Assembly (NCBI GenBank): GCA_036732565.1
Contig: DAINCF010000017.1
Location: 1 to 28,493 of the forward strand
DNA from: JAIVJN01 sp036732565
GTDB taxonomy: Bacteria > Acidobacteriota > Vicinamibacteria > Vicinamibacterales > UBA2999
Direction of reading: 5' to 3'
Length of the DNA stretch: 28,493 nucleotides
Positions 7,144 through 15,212 of this stretch are shown in pieces. Each line of letters starts with the position of its first letter. The first letter of the stretch is position 1. The notes beneath the pieces were generated by a model. It did no database searches. It saw nothing but the letters and a program-made list of their open reading frames with translations, and was not told where the DNA came from. The position numbers were made by a program, and so were the translations under genes.

Positions 7144-8384
7144 ACCCGCGTTGGCTCATCCTCGCCGACGATCTCACCGGTGCCGCCGATGCGGCCGTGG
7201 CGTTTGCATGCCGCGGCCACGACACCGACGTGCACTGGGGCGACACGTCGCTCGCCGACGGCACCGCGGTGCAGGCGCTGAACCTCGACAGCCGTGCGTC
7301 ATCCGCGGCCGAGGCCGCCGTACGTCATCGCGACGCGGTGCAGCGCTGGCACGCGGGGCAGTCGCTGTTCAAGAAGATCGATTCCACGCTCCGCGGCCAT
7401 CCGGCCCTGGAGATCGCGGCGGTCTCGGCCGCGTTGCGCGAGCACGGCCGCCCGTCGTGGGGACTGCTCGCGCCGGCCAACCCAGCCATGCGCCGGACCA
7501 CTCGCGGCGGTCGCGTGTTCGTCGATGGCACGCCACTAGAAGACAGTGTCATCTGGAAGCGCGAGCACAGCTATCCCGACGCCAATCTCGCCACCATGGT
7601 CCGGTCCGCCGGGCTGCGCGCCATCATGCTGCCGCTGGCGGAACTGCGCGGCGAGGCGTCCGTGATCCGCGGCACATTCGCGAGCGCGGCCGCGTCCGAT
7701 CAGTGGCCGGGCACGATTCTGGTCAGTGATTCCGAAACCGATGAGGATCTCGGGCACCTCGTCGCCGCGGCTCGCGAGTTCCCACCGGGCTTCTTCGTCG
7801 GCACCGCGGGCCTGGCCAATGCGCTCGCCCGCTCCGCGCCCGGCAGGCCCAGGGCCCGTGTCATACTCGACCCGACATCGCGCGGCACGCTGGTGGCCGT
7901 CGGAACGCCGGCGCAGGTGTCGCGCGAGGCCGCGCGGCGCCTGGCGGCGAGTGAAGGCATGGACCTCGTGCGAGTCATACCGGTCGGCCTGGCCGGCAGC
8001 ATACCTGGCGATGGACAGGTCGCCATGAGCATCGGCGCGCGCCTCAATCGCGGCGAGACCGTCGTGGCGCTGCTCGACACTCCCGACGTCGCCGGCGGCG
8101 CCCTCGACTCGCGCTACGCACGCCGCTTCGCCGCGTCGCTGGCCTTCGCCCTGGAGCAGATGGGTGCCCTCATCGTCACCGGCGGGGAGACGGCGACGGC
8201 GCTGCTGGCGCGGTGCAACGTTTACGGGATCAGGCTGCTCGAGGAACTCGAGCCGGGCATCGCGCTGGGCATGACACGCGGCCCGGTCGAAGTGCCCGTC
8301 GTCACGAAGCCGGGCGCCTTCGGCGACGAAGAGAGTCTGCGCCGCTGCCTCGACACCCTGAACGAGCTCAGACGGAACGCATGA
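7140..8384 (+). CDS. Four-carbon acid sugar kinase (DtnK/OtnK type)
   Basis: A 414-residue cytoplasmic kinase. The start GTG 7140 overlaps the permease stop (GTGA), which implies translational coupling. The N-terminal domain begins LILADDLTGAADAAVAF and contains KKIDSTLRG (78-86), the substrate-binding signatures of the family. The C-terminal nucleotide-binding domain contains LIVTGGETATALL. Members phosphorylate D-threonate, D-erythronate or 3-oxo-tetronate at O4 with ATP. Paired with the following PdxA2-like dehydrogenase it fits the threonate/erythronate route: kinase, then oxidation and decarboxylation to dihydroxyacetone phosphate. I cannot tell which stereoisomer is used. The next gene overlaps its stop codon in an ATGA motif. 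Confidence 0.9.
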   Translation: MNPRWLILADDLTGAADAAVAFACRGHDTDVHWGDTSLADGTAVQALNLDSRASSAAEAAVRHRDAVQRWHAGQSLFKKIDSTLRGHPALEIAAVSAALREHGRPSWGLLAPANPAMRRTTRGGRVFVDGTPLEDSVIWKREHSYPDANLATMVRSAGLRAIMLPLAELRGEASVIRGTFASAAASDQWPGTILVSDSETDEDLGHLVAAAREFPPGFFVGTAGLANALARSAPGRPRARVILDPTSRGTLVAVGTPAQVSREAARRLAASEGMDLVRVIPVGLAGSIPGDGQVAMSIGARLNRGETVVALLDTPDVAGGALDSRYARRFAASLAFALEQMGALIVTGGETATALLARCNVYGIRLLEELEPGIALGMTRGPVEVPVVTKPGAFGDEESLRRCLDTLNELRRNA

Positions 8385-9370
8385 CGCTGCCGACCATCGC
8401 CATCACCATGGGAGATGCCGCGGGAATCGGTCCCGAGATTATCATGAAGGCACTCGCGGGTCCGTGGGTGCACACCTTCTGCCGGCCGCTGGTGGTGGGT
8501 GATGCCGCGCGTCTCCGTCACGTCGGCGACATCGTCGGCGCGCGGCTACCGATCGACAGCCGGCGCGAGCCGGCGGACGCGATCTTCGGCCAGGGCCGGG
8601 TGCAGTGCATCGATCTGCCGCTGGTGCCTCCGGACCTGCCCTTCGGCCGCACTGCGGCGGTCGCCGGCGAGGCCGCGTACCGCTTCGTCGAGCGGGCGGT
8701 GCGGATCGTGGAATCAGGAGGGGCGCAGGCCATCTGCACCGCGCCGCTCAGCAAGGAAGCGCTGCATGCCGCAGGGCACAGATATCCCGGGCACACGGAG
8801 CTGCTGGCCGCGCTGACCGGCACGCCGGAAGTGTCGATGATGCTGACGACGCCGAAGATGCGCGTCATCCACGTGACCACGCACATGGGGCTGCTGGACG
8901 CCATCGAGCGCATCGACGCCGCGCTGGTGGAGCGGGTCATCGGCCGCGCTTACGACACCCTCCGCAAGGCCGGCATCGCCAATCCGCGCATCGGTGTCTG
9001 CGGCATCAATCCTCATGCCGGCGAGAACGGCCTCTTCGGCCGCGGCGAGGAAGCCAGCAAGATCGCGCCCGCAGTGACGAACGCGCAGGCGCGCGGCATC
9101 GACGTCACGGGCCCGCTGCCGGCCGACACGTTGTTCTTCCTGGCGGCGCGCGGCGACTTCGACATCGTGGTCGCGATGTACCACGACCAGGGCCATGGCC
9201 CGGTCAAGGTCCTGGGGCTGGAGTCTGGTGTGAACATCACCATCGGGCTCCCCGTGGTCCGGACCTCGGTAGACCATGGCACCGCCTTCGACATCGCGGG
9301 GAAAGGCGTGGCCGACGAGCGCAGCCTCATCGAAGCCCTGCGCCAGGCCTCCGAACTCGCGCCCCATTAG
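8381..9370 (+). CDS. pdxA2: PdxA2-type 4-phospho-threonate/erythronate dehydrogenase
   Basis: A 329-residue NAD-dependent, metal-dependent dehydrogenase of the PdxA family at full length. Motifs run in order: ITMGDAAGIGPEI at the N-terminus, YPGHTELLA (135-143), and the metal ligands His168 (THMGLLDAI), His212 (NPHAGENGLFGRGEE) and His268 (MYHDQGHGPVK). In vitamin B6 synthesis PdxA oxidises 4-phosphohydroxy-L-threonine. Its position directly after a four-carbon sugar-acid kinase, with an ATGA overlap, points instead to the catabolic PdxA2 role, oxidising and decarboxylating 4-phospho-threonate or -erythronate to dihydroxyacetone phosphate. It is the last gene of the operon; 117 bases of featureless sequence follow. 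Confidence 0.92.
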   Translation: MTLPTIAITMGDAAGIGPEIIMKALAGPWVHTFCRPLVVGDAARLRHVGDIVGARLPIDSRREPADAIFGQGRVQCIDLPLVPPDLPFGRTAAVAGEAAYRFVERAVRIVESGGAQAICTAPLSKEALHAAGHRYPGHTELLAALTGTPEVSMMLTTPKMRVIHVTTHMGLLDAIERIDAALVERVIGRAYDTLRKAGIANPRIGVCGINPHAGENGLFGRGEEASKIAPAVTNAQARGIDVTGPLPADTLFFLAARGDFDIVVAMYHDQGHGPVKVLGLESGVNITIGLPVVRTSVDHGTAFDIAGKGVADERSLIEALRQASELAPH

Positions 9371-9487
9371 TCGTGCGTGTTCGACGGCCGACAGCGATCG
9401 CTCTGGGGCGGGAGCGGCATCGTCTCTGCAAGCGAGCCCATTCAAAATGCTTCCGTTGCCGCGCGCCTGGTCGTAGCCCGGGGGAAC

Positions 9488-9872
9488 CTAGACGTTCAGT
9501 TCGCGGGTCACGCCATTCGACTTGGACCGGTAGAGGAGCGTGCGAATCTCGCCGTGCGGTACGTCCTGGACGTCATAGAACGCGGGTTGGGGACTTGGGA
9601 CCATCAGCACGCTGGTCGTCGTCGTGGTGACGTAGCCGATCTTCACCGGTGAGTTGTTCGGATCGGTGAGCCGGACGCCGTCCACGGTGAAGTAGTAAAC
9701 GTACATCTCCGAATCGAGCGGGCCGATGGTCACGCTCCACACGCCGTCGTCCCCCGTTGCGCAGTTCGGTGTCGGGACCGAAATCACGGGAGACCGTCGC
9801 CACCTTTGCGTCCGGCGCCGGAAGGCGGAACGTGACACGGCGATCGGCCGTCACCTCCGGTGAGATGACCAC
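9488..9872 (-). pseudogene. Esterase (enterochelin-esterase-like) N-terminal domain fragment, frameshifted
   Basis: On the minus strand, ISPEVTADRRVTFRLPAPDAKVATVSRDFGP is followed, after a one-base frame change, by DDGVWSVTIGPLDSEMYVYYFTVDG..LTDPNNSPVKIG...AFYDVQDVPHGEIRTLLYRSKS. Together this is the N-terminal Ig-like/E-set domain seen before alpha/beta-hydrolase domains in secreted esterases related to enterochelin esterase. The shift lies in a run of five C on the plus strand (9751-9755); four would restore the frame. The frame then stops at TAG 9490-9488, exactly where the catalytic hydrolase domain should begin, and no hydrolase motif follows. It is a dead remnant, and the 30-nt repeat at 9977 lies just beyond its 5' end. 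Confidence 0.8.
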
Positions 9873-9976
9873 AGCGCCTGTACGCCGCGCGCGATCGGTT
9901 GGGCCTTGGCAGCCGTCGTCAGCCCAGCTTCGAGCACCATCTCCGCGTGAGTTCAGTTTCAGTCACCTCGTCAATC

Positions 9977-10006
9977 GGTTCCAACTCACGCCGGTCTGGT
10001 CCACCA
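9977..10006 (+). repeat. 30-nt dispersed intergenic element, copy 1
   Basis: GGTTCCAACT, 8 variable bases, TCTGGTCCACCA. It has the same strand, spacing and length as copies at 13755, 16531, 19439 and 21839. It lies between the esterase remnant and the toxin-antitoxin unit. Confidence 0.75.
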
Positions 10007-10078
10007 TACTTCCTAATCCCCGCAAGCGCATGCAGGCGCGAAGGTTAAGCGGTTCGATCTCTTGAAATTCGGTTTCAG

Positions 10079-10327
10079 CTAAGAGTCTGATTTCAGACGA
10101 GATCCATTTTCTGACCAGACCGGGATCGAACCGCGTTCAGTTGTCGCGACCTCGCGAACCCGTTCCTGCCGCTGTTGGTCGAGATAGATGTCGAGGAGTA
10201 CGTGTGCCCACGCGTCGGTCTGAACCCGAATTGCTTCGATCTCTTCGTCGGAGAGGCCGCTGTCTTCGGTGCCAAGCAGTTCGCGACAGTGCTCGATCGA
10301 CAAGGGTTTGGAATCGCCGTCAACCAT
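10079..10327 (-). CDS. Small protein of unknown function, third gene of the toxin-antitoxin unit
   Basis: An 82-residue acidic protein starting at ATG 10327-10325, which overlaps the last 8 bases of the antitoxin gene. That overlap decides the start; the frame is open six codons further up. The sequence (KPLSIEHCRELLGTEDSGLSDEEIEAIR...WAHVLLDIYLDQQRQER) is helical and resembles short proteins found next to mobile or toxin-antitoxin genes. I know of no assigned function. Overlap with the antitoxin suggests translation from the same message. It could be an accessory regulator or simply a hitchhiking gene. Confidence 0.65.
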   Translation of the reverse strand: MVDGDSKPLSIEHCRELLGTEDSGLSDEEIEAIRVQTDAWAHVLLDIYLDQQRQERVREVATTERGSIPVWSENGSRLKSDS

Positions 10328-10652
10328 CGGTTTTCGTCGACTCAATGGCTGCGAGTCCGGCCAGGACGACCGGGTCCTGATTCGGAAACTCTGCGATCAG
10401 CGACAGGCGGCCGCCCATGGCTTCGACGTAGCCGCGCAGCGTCGAAATCAGAAGATCGCTCCGCTGTTCGAGTCGCGACACGCTGTCTTGGCCGATGCCG
10501 AGGACTTCAGCCATTCGCTTCTGCGTCAACTTGTGCGCGTGCCGCAGCTCCTGAAGCGTTCTCTCTTCAGAAATGAGCGCCGCGGCACGTGCCTTGATCT
10601 TCTTGCGGCGAGCGGGATTCAATTGCTTTCGAATGCGATCGAGATTCTTCAT
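10320..10652 (-). CDS. XRE-family HTH antitoxin (HigA2-like)
   Basis: A 110-residue DNA-binding antitoxin. After a basic N-terminal helix, a helix-turn-helix spans residues about 43-75 (ELRHAHKLTQKRMAEVLGIGQDSVSRLEQR), followed by the typical tail SDLLISTLRGYVEAMGGRLSLIAEF, a signature of HigA-type antitoxins encoded after a RelE/HigB toxin. ATG 10652-10650 overlaps the toxin stop codon (ATGA). It should neutralise the upstream toxin and repress the operon by binding the palindrome at 11063-11080. Confidence 0.9.
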   Translation of the reverse strand: MKNLDRIRKQLNPARRKKIKARAAALISEERTLQELRHAHKLTQKRMAEVLGIGQDSVSRLEQRSDLLISTLRGYVEAMGGRLSLIAEFPNQDPVVLAGLAAIESTKTDG

Positions 10653-11038
10653 GATCGTTGCTTGTCTCTCTTCTTCGTCTCTCGCGTCTTCAGGTCGGCA
10701 ATGTGGGCATCGAAACGTCCGTCGGCCTTCGCGATGAGTTGACGATAGAACCGCTGCTCACTACCGCCGGACTTGTCGCCACCGCAAAGTACGATCGCTG
10801 TCCGCTTCGGATCGAAAGCGAAGGCGAACCGCCAGACACCGTTGTCGGAGTCGAAACGCAACTCCTTCATATTCTTGTGCCGCGAACCATTCAGTGTGTC
10901 GACGCGTGGACGCCCGAGCTGCGGTCCAAAGGTTTCAAGAACGGCGATGTGGGCCAGCAGCTCGTCCTGGACCGCTTCCGGCAAGGCCTCGCACTCGGGA
11001 ACGAACTCCGCATGCAGGTCGACGCTCCACGGCGGCAC
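10649..11038 (-). CDS. RelE/HigB-type toxin (DUF891/Gp49-like)
   Basis: A 129-residue toxin with the HigB/Gp49-like pattern PEAVQDELLAHIAVLETFGPQLGRPRVDTLNGSRHKNMKELRF, then GVWRFAFAFDPKRTAIVLCGGDKSG and YRQLIAKAD. Such proteins are ribosome-associated mRNA interferases that stop growth when the antitoxin is lost. The toxin gene comes first, as in higBA loci. The start is GTG 11038-11036. There is no clear Shine-Dalgarno sequence, and a CATAAT -10-like box at 11049-11044 is so close that the message may be leaderless or nearly so. The catalytic residues appear present and no frameshift is seen, so the unit is probably active. Confidence 0.9.
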   Translation of the reverse strand: MPPWSVDLHAEFVPECEALPEAVQDELLAHIAVLETFGPQLGRPRVDTLNGSRHKNMKELRFDSDNGVWRFAFAFDPKRTAIVLCGGDKSGGSEQRFYRQLIAKADGRFDAHIADLKTRETKKRDKQRS

Positions 11039-11397
11039 TAGCTTATTATGGCACAGAGGTCATATGTATTGAAATACATACAGTTGATACTGTTCGGGAG
11101 TCGACCGGTTGTGGCGCGTCTCAGGGCCAATCAGGGGCGTGCAACCCGCCGAATTTGGAGTTCCTCTGGACGGCGGCGCAACTCCCCGCAGCCAATGAGG
11201 TCGAGTTGTTGCTCTCGCAAAGCCCCACCGATAACTCGTCAGACAACGACGCACCTGAACGACGGACGTCGGCGTGAATGGCCAGATTGGACCGCCTAGG
11301 AGGCGGTGCGGGATCTACTATCTGAGCGGACGCTTCGACAGGGCGTTCGTGATCACACTGACGGTGCGGGAAGCGCCGACCAGTATTTCCGACCTGA
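11039..11397. other. Intergenic region, 359 bp, with operator and a hairpin
   Basis: It contains the toxin-antitoxin operator (11063-11080) and a perfect hairpin ACCGCCT-AGG-AGGCGGT at 11291-11307. Open frames on the plus strand lack recognisable domains. The last 80 bases may belong to the damaged upstream part of the gene fragment at 11398-11631. Confidence 0.5.
11063..11080. promoter_or_regulatory. Palindromic operator of the toxin-antitoxin operon
   Basis: TATGTATTGAAATACATA has 8-bp perfect arms around a 2-nt centre. It lies just upstream of the toxin start and of a CATAAT box on the minus strand. It is AT-rich in a GC-rich region. Autorepression by an XRE antitoxin through such a palindrome is the usual arrangement. 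Confidence 0.65.
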
Positions 11398-11631
11398 TCA
11401 GGAACTTCGTACCGTCAGTACGGGCTCATGCTCTGGGACGGCAAGAGCAAGGGCACCGTGAACAATGTCGTCAACCTGTCCCGCGATCACAAGCCGGTGG
11501 TCGTGTACGTCACGCCGACGAAACAGTTCTGCACTATCAAGACCTTCGACGATATCAAGGGGCTTCTCGCCCAAGGCGATTCAGACAGCGTGGAGAGAAT
11601 CGTCAGCGAACTGCACCTGCATGTTGCGTAG
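11398..11631 (+). pseudogene. C-terminal fragment of an uncharacterised protein with a WDGKSKGT motif
   Basis: From about 11419 the frame encodes YGLMLWDGKSKGTVNNVVNLSRDHKPVVVYVTPTKQFCTIKTFDDIKGLL and a short helical tail, ending at TAG 11629-11631. I recognise this as the end of a bacterial hypothetical-protein family in which the WDGKSKGT motif lies within a nucleotide-binding-like fold, normally preceded by 100 or more residues. In this frame a stop lies at 11395-11397, so the N-terminal part is missing or out of frame. The fragment is followed 2 bases later by the start of the DUF4238 remnant. I cannot name a function. Confidence 0.55.
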
Positions 11632-11633
11632 GC

Positions 11634-12228
11634 ATGTCTCGCCAGCACTACGTGTCGAGATTTCATCTCTCGGCATTCTGCGACCCCGCATCAACCGGCG
11701 CGCCCGATCCCTGGCTGTGGGTCGGCTCGACAGCTGACCAGTCACCCCATGCTTCACCCCATGCTGGGCGAGCGACGCGAGCTCTCAAGTGAGGCCGCGG
11801 ACGAGTTCCTTGATGATGGGTGGATTCCGGACTCCACCGAACAGTCGAATTTCTTGGAGAGCGTTCACATCCAGGCCTACTACTTTCGGGTCAGGTGGTT
11901 CCCTCGCCTGCGCTGGTTCACGCTGCGACCACCCCAAGGGCAGTACTTCGTCATCGGGGACCGACCCGTCGGTTGGGGCGTGCCCGAGTGCCTCGATGTA
12001 CCGCCTTGCTGCCTGCGCGACGAAGCCGCTTTTCTCATCGCACCTCTTTCACGGAGCGTGGCGCTCGTCGGCCGGAATGATTCAACTCCTTGGGCGGTGA
12101 CTCCCGCCGAAGTCAACGCCCTGCTGGCTGCCTGGTCACTCGACTGGATCGCCGGTCCCACGGAGAGCGCCGTTGCGAAGGCCTTGCGCGACGGTCGTGC
12201 CCTGTCGAAGCGGTTCGTCGCACATTGA
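11634..12228 (+). pseudogene. DUF4238 family protein, internally deleted and frameshifted
   Basis: ATG 11634 begins MSRQHYVSRFHLSAFCDP...DPWLWVG, the conserved N-terminus of DUF4238 proteins. About 35 codons in, this frame loses homology and stops near 11792. The C-terminal half continues in another frame from about 11749: a stretch around EQSNFLE, LRPPQGQYFVIGDRPVGWGVPE and PLSRSVALVGRN, to TGA 12226-12228. Roughly 100-150 residues of the middle are missing. The junction coincides with a tandem 12-bp duplication, TCACCCCATGCT twice (11742-11765). DUF4238 has no established role but is often found in mobile or defence-rich regions. This copy is not expected to be functional. Confidence 0.75.
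11742..11765. repeat. Tandem 12-bp duplication at the DUF4238 break
   Basis: TCACCCCATGCT is present twice in direct succession (11742-11753 and 11754-11765), precisely where the two halves of the DUF4238 gene meet. A duplication of 12 bases alone would not shift the frame, so it probably accompanies a larger deletion. Confidence 0.8.
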
Positions 12229-12311
12229 CCGCGATCGGGTTGATAATGCCGCCGACCGCGGGAAACACGCAGCGACACCGCCGTTGGCGTGTATCCGCTG
12301 TGGGAGGATGA

Positions 12312-13682
12312 ATGAGAAGGCTGCTGTTCTTGTTTGCGTTGACGACGCCCGCCTTGGTCACGGCCCAAGGACCTTCGCCTGACGCAATCGTGCTGAATCA
12401 CGTCACGGTTGTTGACGTAACGAAGGGCATTGCCCTTGACGACATGGCGGTGCTGATTCAAGCAAACCGAATCGCAGCAGTTGAACGCGCCACAGCGATG
12501 CGCGCGCCATCCGGCACACGCACACTGGAGCTGACTGGAAAGTTCGTCATTCCGGGCCTCGTCGACATGCACAACCATCTCGGCCCCGGAGCCGCGATGC
12601 CCGGACCGCCCGACCGCAATGGGCGCGAAACGTCGCGTGATGGGCGCGGCTACCTCGCCCAGATGCTTGGGTTGGGGTTTACTTCCGTGTTTGCGACCTC
12701 AAATCCCAATCTCCGGGAACATGCGGAGCTGCGTGCGAGCCGCGCCAATGATGCCGCCCCATTCGCCCGCTACTTCGGGGTTGGCCGTGGGAGCTCGGTA
12801 GCCGGTGGCCACGCCTCGCAGCCGAGATTCGGCGGCTACCTGCCCGCGTCCGTGGACGAGGCACGGGCAAACGTGCGCGAGTTGCAGGTTGCCGGCGTAG
12901 ACGGCATCAAGCTGACCTACTCGGACCAAGCTCACACAGGAAGGCCGCCTCTCGCGGTTATGGAACCTGCCATCATGCGGGCGATTGTCGACGAAGCACA
13001 TCGTCTTGGGCTCAAAGCGCATGTCCACGCGCCGACGCTCTGGCACGCGAAGGAAGCGCTGAAGGCCGGCGTCGATGGCCTGGTGCATTCGATCGCCGAC
13101 GCACCAATCGATGACGAATTCATTCAACTGATGCGCAAGAACAGTGCGACGTACACGACGACGCTGTCGCTGTATACGGCTTTCACCGACGTCTCGGCCT
13201 GGATGCAGAAGCTGGCAGCCGCCGATGCACGCCACATCGTGCCGAACGAAGTATACGAACGTTATCGGAGCGCGGATGGCGCGCGAACCTATCACGCCTT
13301 GTTCGGCACTTTTCCTGCGGAGAACCTCGCCCACGCCAGAGCAAACGCTCGCCGGCTTCTTGACGCCGGCGTTCCCGTCCTGGCTGGAACGGATACAGGT
13401 GTCACAGGCGTGCTCTTAGGCATCTCCAGTCAGATGGAACTCGTGCTGCTCACCGAAGCCGGATTCTCTTCAGGAGAAGCGCTGCGGGCGGCAACCATGA
13501 ACCCGGCCAAAGCTCTCGGCCGCGAAGCGGATCTCGGCACCGTCGAGGCGAACAAGCTGGCCGATTTGGTCGTCCTCGATGCCAACCCGCTGACAGACAT
13601 TCGCAACATCATGAAGGTACACCGGGTGATCAAGGGAGGCATCGTCTACGATCCGGATGAACTCCTCTCTGTAAACAGGTGA
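12312..13682 (+). CDS. Secreted metal-dependent amidohydrolase (imidazolonepropionase-like)
   Basis: A 456-residue protein with a signal peptide (MRRLLFLFALTTPALVTAQG, cleavage near residue 18), hence periplasmic or exported. It is a full amidohydrolase barrel: metal ligands HNH (His87, His89), a candidate carbamylated Lys200 (GIKLTYS), His237/His239 (AHVHA), His259 (LVHS) and the catalytic Asp361 (AGTDTG). The C-terminal beta-sandwich segment ends LADLVVLDANPLTDIRNIMKVHRVIKGG. Family members hydrolyse amide or ester bonds in cyclic compounds or dipeptides; the substrate here is unknown. ATG 12312 follows GGAGG at 12303-12307 with only 4 nt spacing. It is monocistronic. Confidence 0.92.
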   Translation: MRRLLFLFALTTPALVTAQGPSPDAIVLNHVTVVDVTKGIALDDMAVLIQANRIAAVERATAMRAPSGTRTLELTGKFVIPGLVDMHNHLGPGAAMPGPPDRNGRETSRDGRGYLAQMLGLGFTSVFATSNPNLREHAELRASRANDAAPFARYFGVGRGSSVAGGHASQPRFGGYLPASVDEARANVRELQVAGVDGIKLTYSDQAHTGRPPLAVMEPAIMRAIVDEAHRLGLKAHVHAPTLWHAKEALKAGVDGLVHSIADAPIDDEFIQLMRKNSATYTTTLSLYTAFTDVSAWMQKLAAADARHIVPNEVYERYRSADGARTYHALFGTFPAENLAHARANARRLLDAGVPVLAGTDTGVTGVLLGISSQMELVLLTEAGFSSGEALRAATMNPAKALGREADLGTVEANKLADLVVLDANPLTDIRNIMKVHRVIKGGIVYDPDELLSVNR

Positions 13683-13754
13683 CACCGTTAGACTAGCCGG
13701 CGCACGGTGAGCCTTGCCGAACTGCCTGAAGCTCAATCAGCCATGCGGCGACTT

Positions 13755-13782
13755 GGTTCCAACTCGCGCGGTTCTGGTACCA
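13755..13782 (+). repeat. 30-nt dispersed intergenic element, copy 2 (variant end)
   Basis: GGTTCCAACT, 8 bases, TCTGGTACCA, then AAC instead of CCA. It lies in the 255-bp gap between two convergent genes. The spacing matches the other copies. The rest of the gap (13683-13937) shows only a weak hairpin CACCGT...ACGGTG just after the amidohydrolase stop. Confidence 0.65.
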
Positions 13783-13937
13783 ACCTCAGCAAAAAATCCC
13801 GCCGTTCTCAGCGCCTTGACGCCCCAAACGTTGACTGACCCTTCGATCTCCCAGGGCAGTCGTCCCGGCGCGTCTGGATCCGATGAAGACGCTCAGGCAG
13901 GAGTGAACGGGTCACCAGTGAACGACATCGCGCCCTT

Positions 13938-15209
13938 TTAGAACAGATGCGGCACGAACCGGCTGCGATTGTGCGTAATCAGGCCGGCCTCCTCGCGAAT
14001 GCCGAGGCCGCGGCTGACTCCGTCGATCACCCAGCTGCCAATCACGGCGTAATTGGTCGTCCCGTCGGATCCGGACGCGGTGGCGAGCGGCGCATGTGCC
14101 TGATAGACATAGCCTTCTTCACCATAGGTGCCGCCGCTCGTTGCGAGCGGCGCCCCGTCGGGCGCCCCGCTCTCGCCAAGAACCGTAATCGAGATGTTCG
14201 CGCCCTCACGCCCCAAGAGCGGCTTTGCGACCACCGTCGCTCCAGGCTCGAACGCGCGCCTGTCCATGAAGGCCGGCAGAAGATGGGGATGACCGGGATA
14301 CATTTCCCACAGCACAGCAAGGATCGCCTTGTTGGCAGCGACCATCTTCCAGGCCGGCTCGATGACCGTGAGCTGTCGCTGCATCGTTGCCTGACTCAAA
14401 TGAGCGCCGAACTCGTCCGCCAATAGCCAGTCCAACGGTACGATCTTGAAAAGAGTAGTGATTGGCGTGTCTTCGAGGTCGACGAAACGCCCGTAAGACG
14501 CCACATCGCGCGCCACATCGCCGGCCTCGACCGGCGCGGACCAGCCGACATCAGAGACCGCGATGGTCTTGGCCGCAAGACCGGCCTCAAGCGCCGTATC
14601 GAGCATGTAGCGGAGCGTGCCTTCGTCCTCGGCGTGGGGCATCAGACAGGTGAAATGCACCGGTGGCGATTCAAGATTGGTGCGGGTGAGGCCGCCTTTC
14701 AGCTTGCCCCATGCGGCCACCAACCCTTCATGCAACGAGTTGAACTGATCGCTGTCAGGAAAGCGTTCCTCGAGCCAGGTCCACTGCACCACCGCCGCTT
14801 CGTAGAGGCCGGTCGGCGTCTCGGCGTTGTATTCGAGCATCTTGGGCTGGCCGTCGCCGACGCCCGCACCGCCAAATGCGAAATCAAACCGGCCATAGAG
14901 GCTTGGTTGATCGTCGTCCCGGCGCCGCCAGGAGTCCTCGATGAGGGCGATGGCGTCGGGCTTGAAGCCGAAACCTGGCAAGAGGCCGCGCGCGAGTGCC
15001 TGTCCCGTAGCCGCCACGCACATCCCGTGCAATTCGGTGGTCGCGGCTTCAAGAAGATCGACTTCGTCGACCGTCAGGCGCCAATACGCACTTTCGTCCC
15101 AATACCGGCCGACAGGGTCTTCAGGGCTTGGCGCCGAATGCCAATCGAACCCGAGCGCCTCGACTTTCGCCTGCCAATCGGGACGGGGCGAAACGGCGAC
15201 ACGCTCCAC
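13938..15209 (-). CDS. ygiC: Glutathionylspermidine-synthase-like ATP-grasp ligase (YgiC/YjfC family)
   Basis: A 423-residue cytoplasmic protein of the GSP-synthase C-terminal-domain family. Conserved parts are YWDESAYWRL near residue 40, the block GRFDFAFGGAG followed by KMLEYNAETPTGLYEAAVVQW (the ATP-grasp metal and substrate region), NKAILAVLWEMYPGHPHLLPAF, and VVAKPLLGREGANI with the ATP-binding Lys. The amidase domain of true glutathionylspermidine synthase is absent, as in E. coli YgiC and YjfC. These are thought to ligate an amine or peptide with ATP, but the natural substrate is not established. GTG 15209-15207 lies 3 bases after the stop of the DUF1190 gene, so this is the last gene of the operon. 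Confidence 0.92.
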   Translation of the reverse strand: MERVAVSPRPDWQAKVEALGFDWHSAPSPEDPVGRYWDESAYWRLTVDEVDLLEAATTELHGMCVAATGQALARGLLPGFGFKPDAIALIEDSWRRRDDDQPSLYGRFDFAFGGAGVGDGQPKMLEYNAETPTGLYEAAVVQWTWLEERFPDSDQFNSLHEGLVAAWGKLKGGLTRTNLESPPVHFTCLMPHAEDEGTLRYMLDTALEAGLAAKTIAVSDVGWSAPVEAGDVARDVASYGRFVDLEDTPITTLFKIVPLDWLLADEFGAHLSQATMQRQLTVIEPAWKMVAANKAILAVLWEMYPGHPHLLPAFMDRRAFEPGATVVAKPLLGREGANISITVLGESGAPDGAPLATSGGTYGEEGYVYQAHAPLATASGSDGTTNYAVIGSWVIDGVSRGLGIREEAGLITHNRSRFVPHLF

Positions 15210-15212
15210 CTG

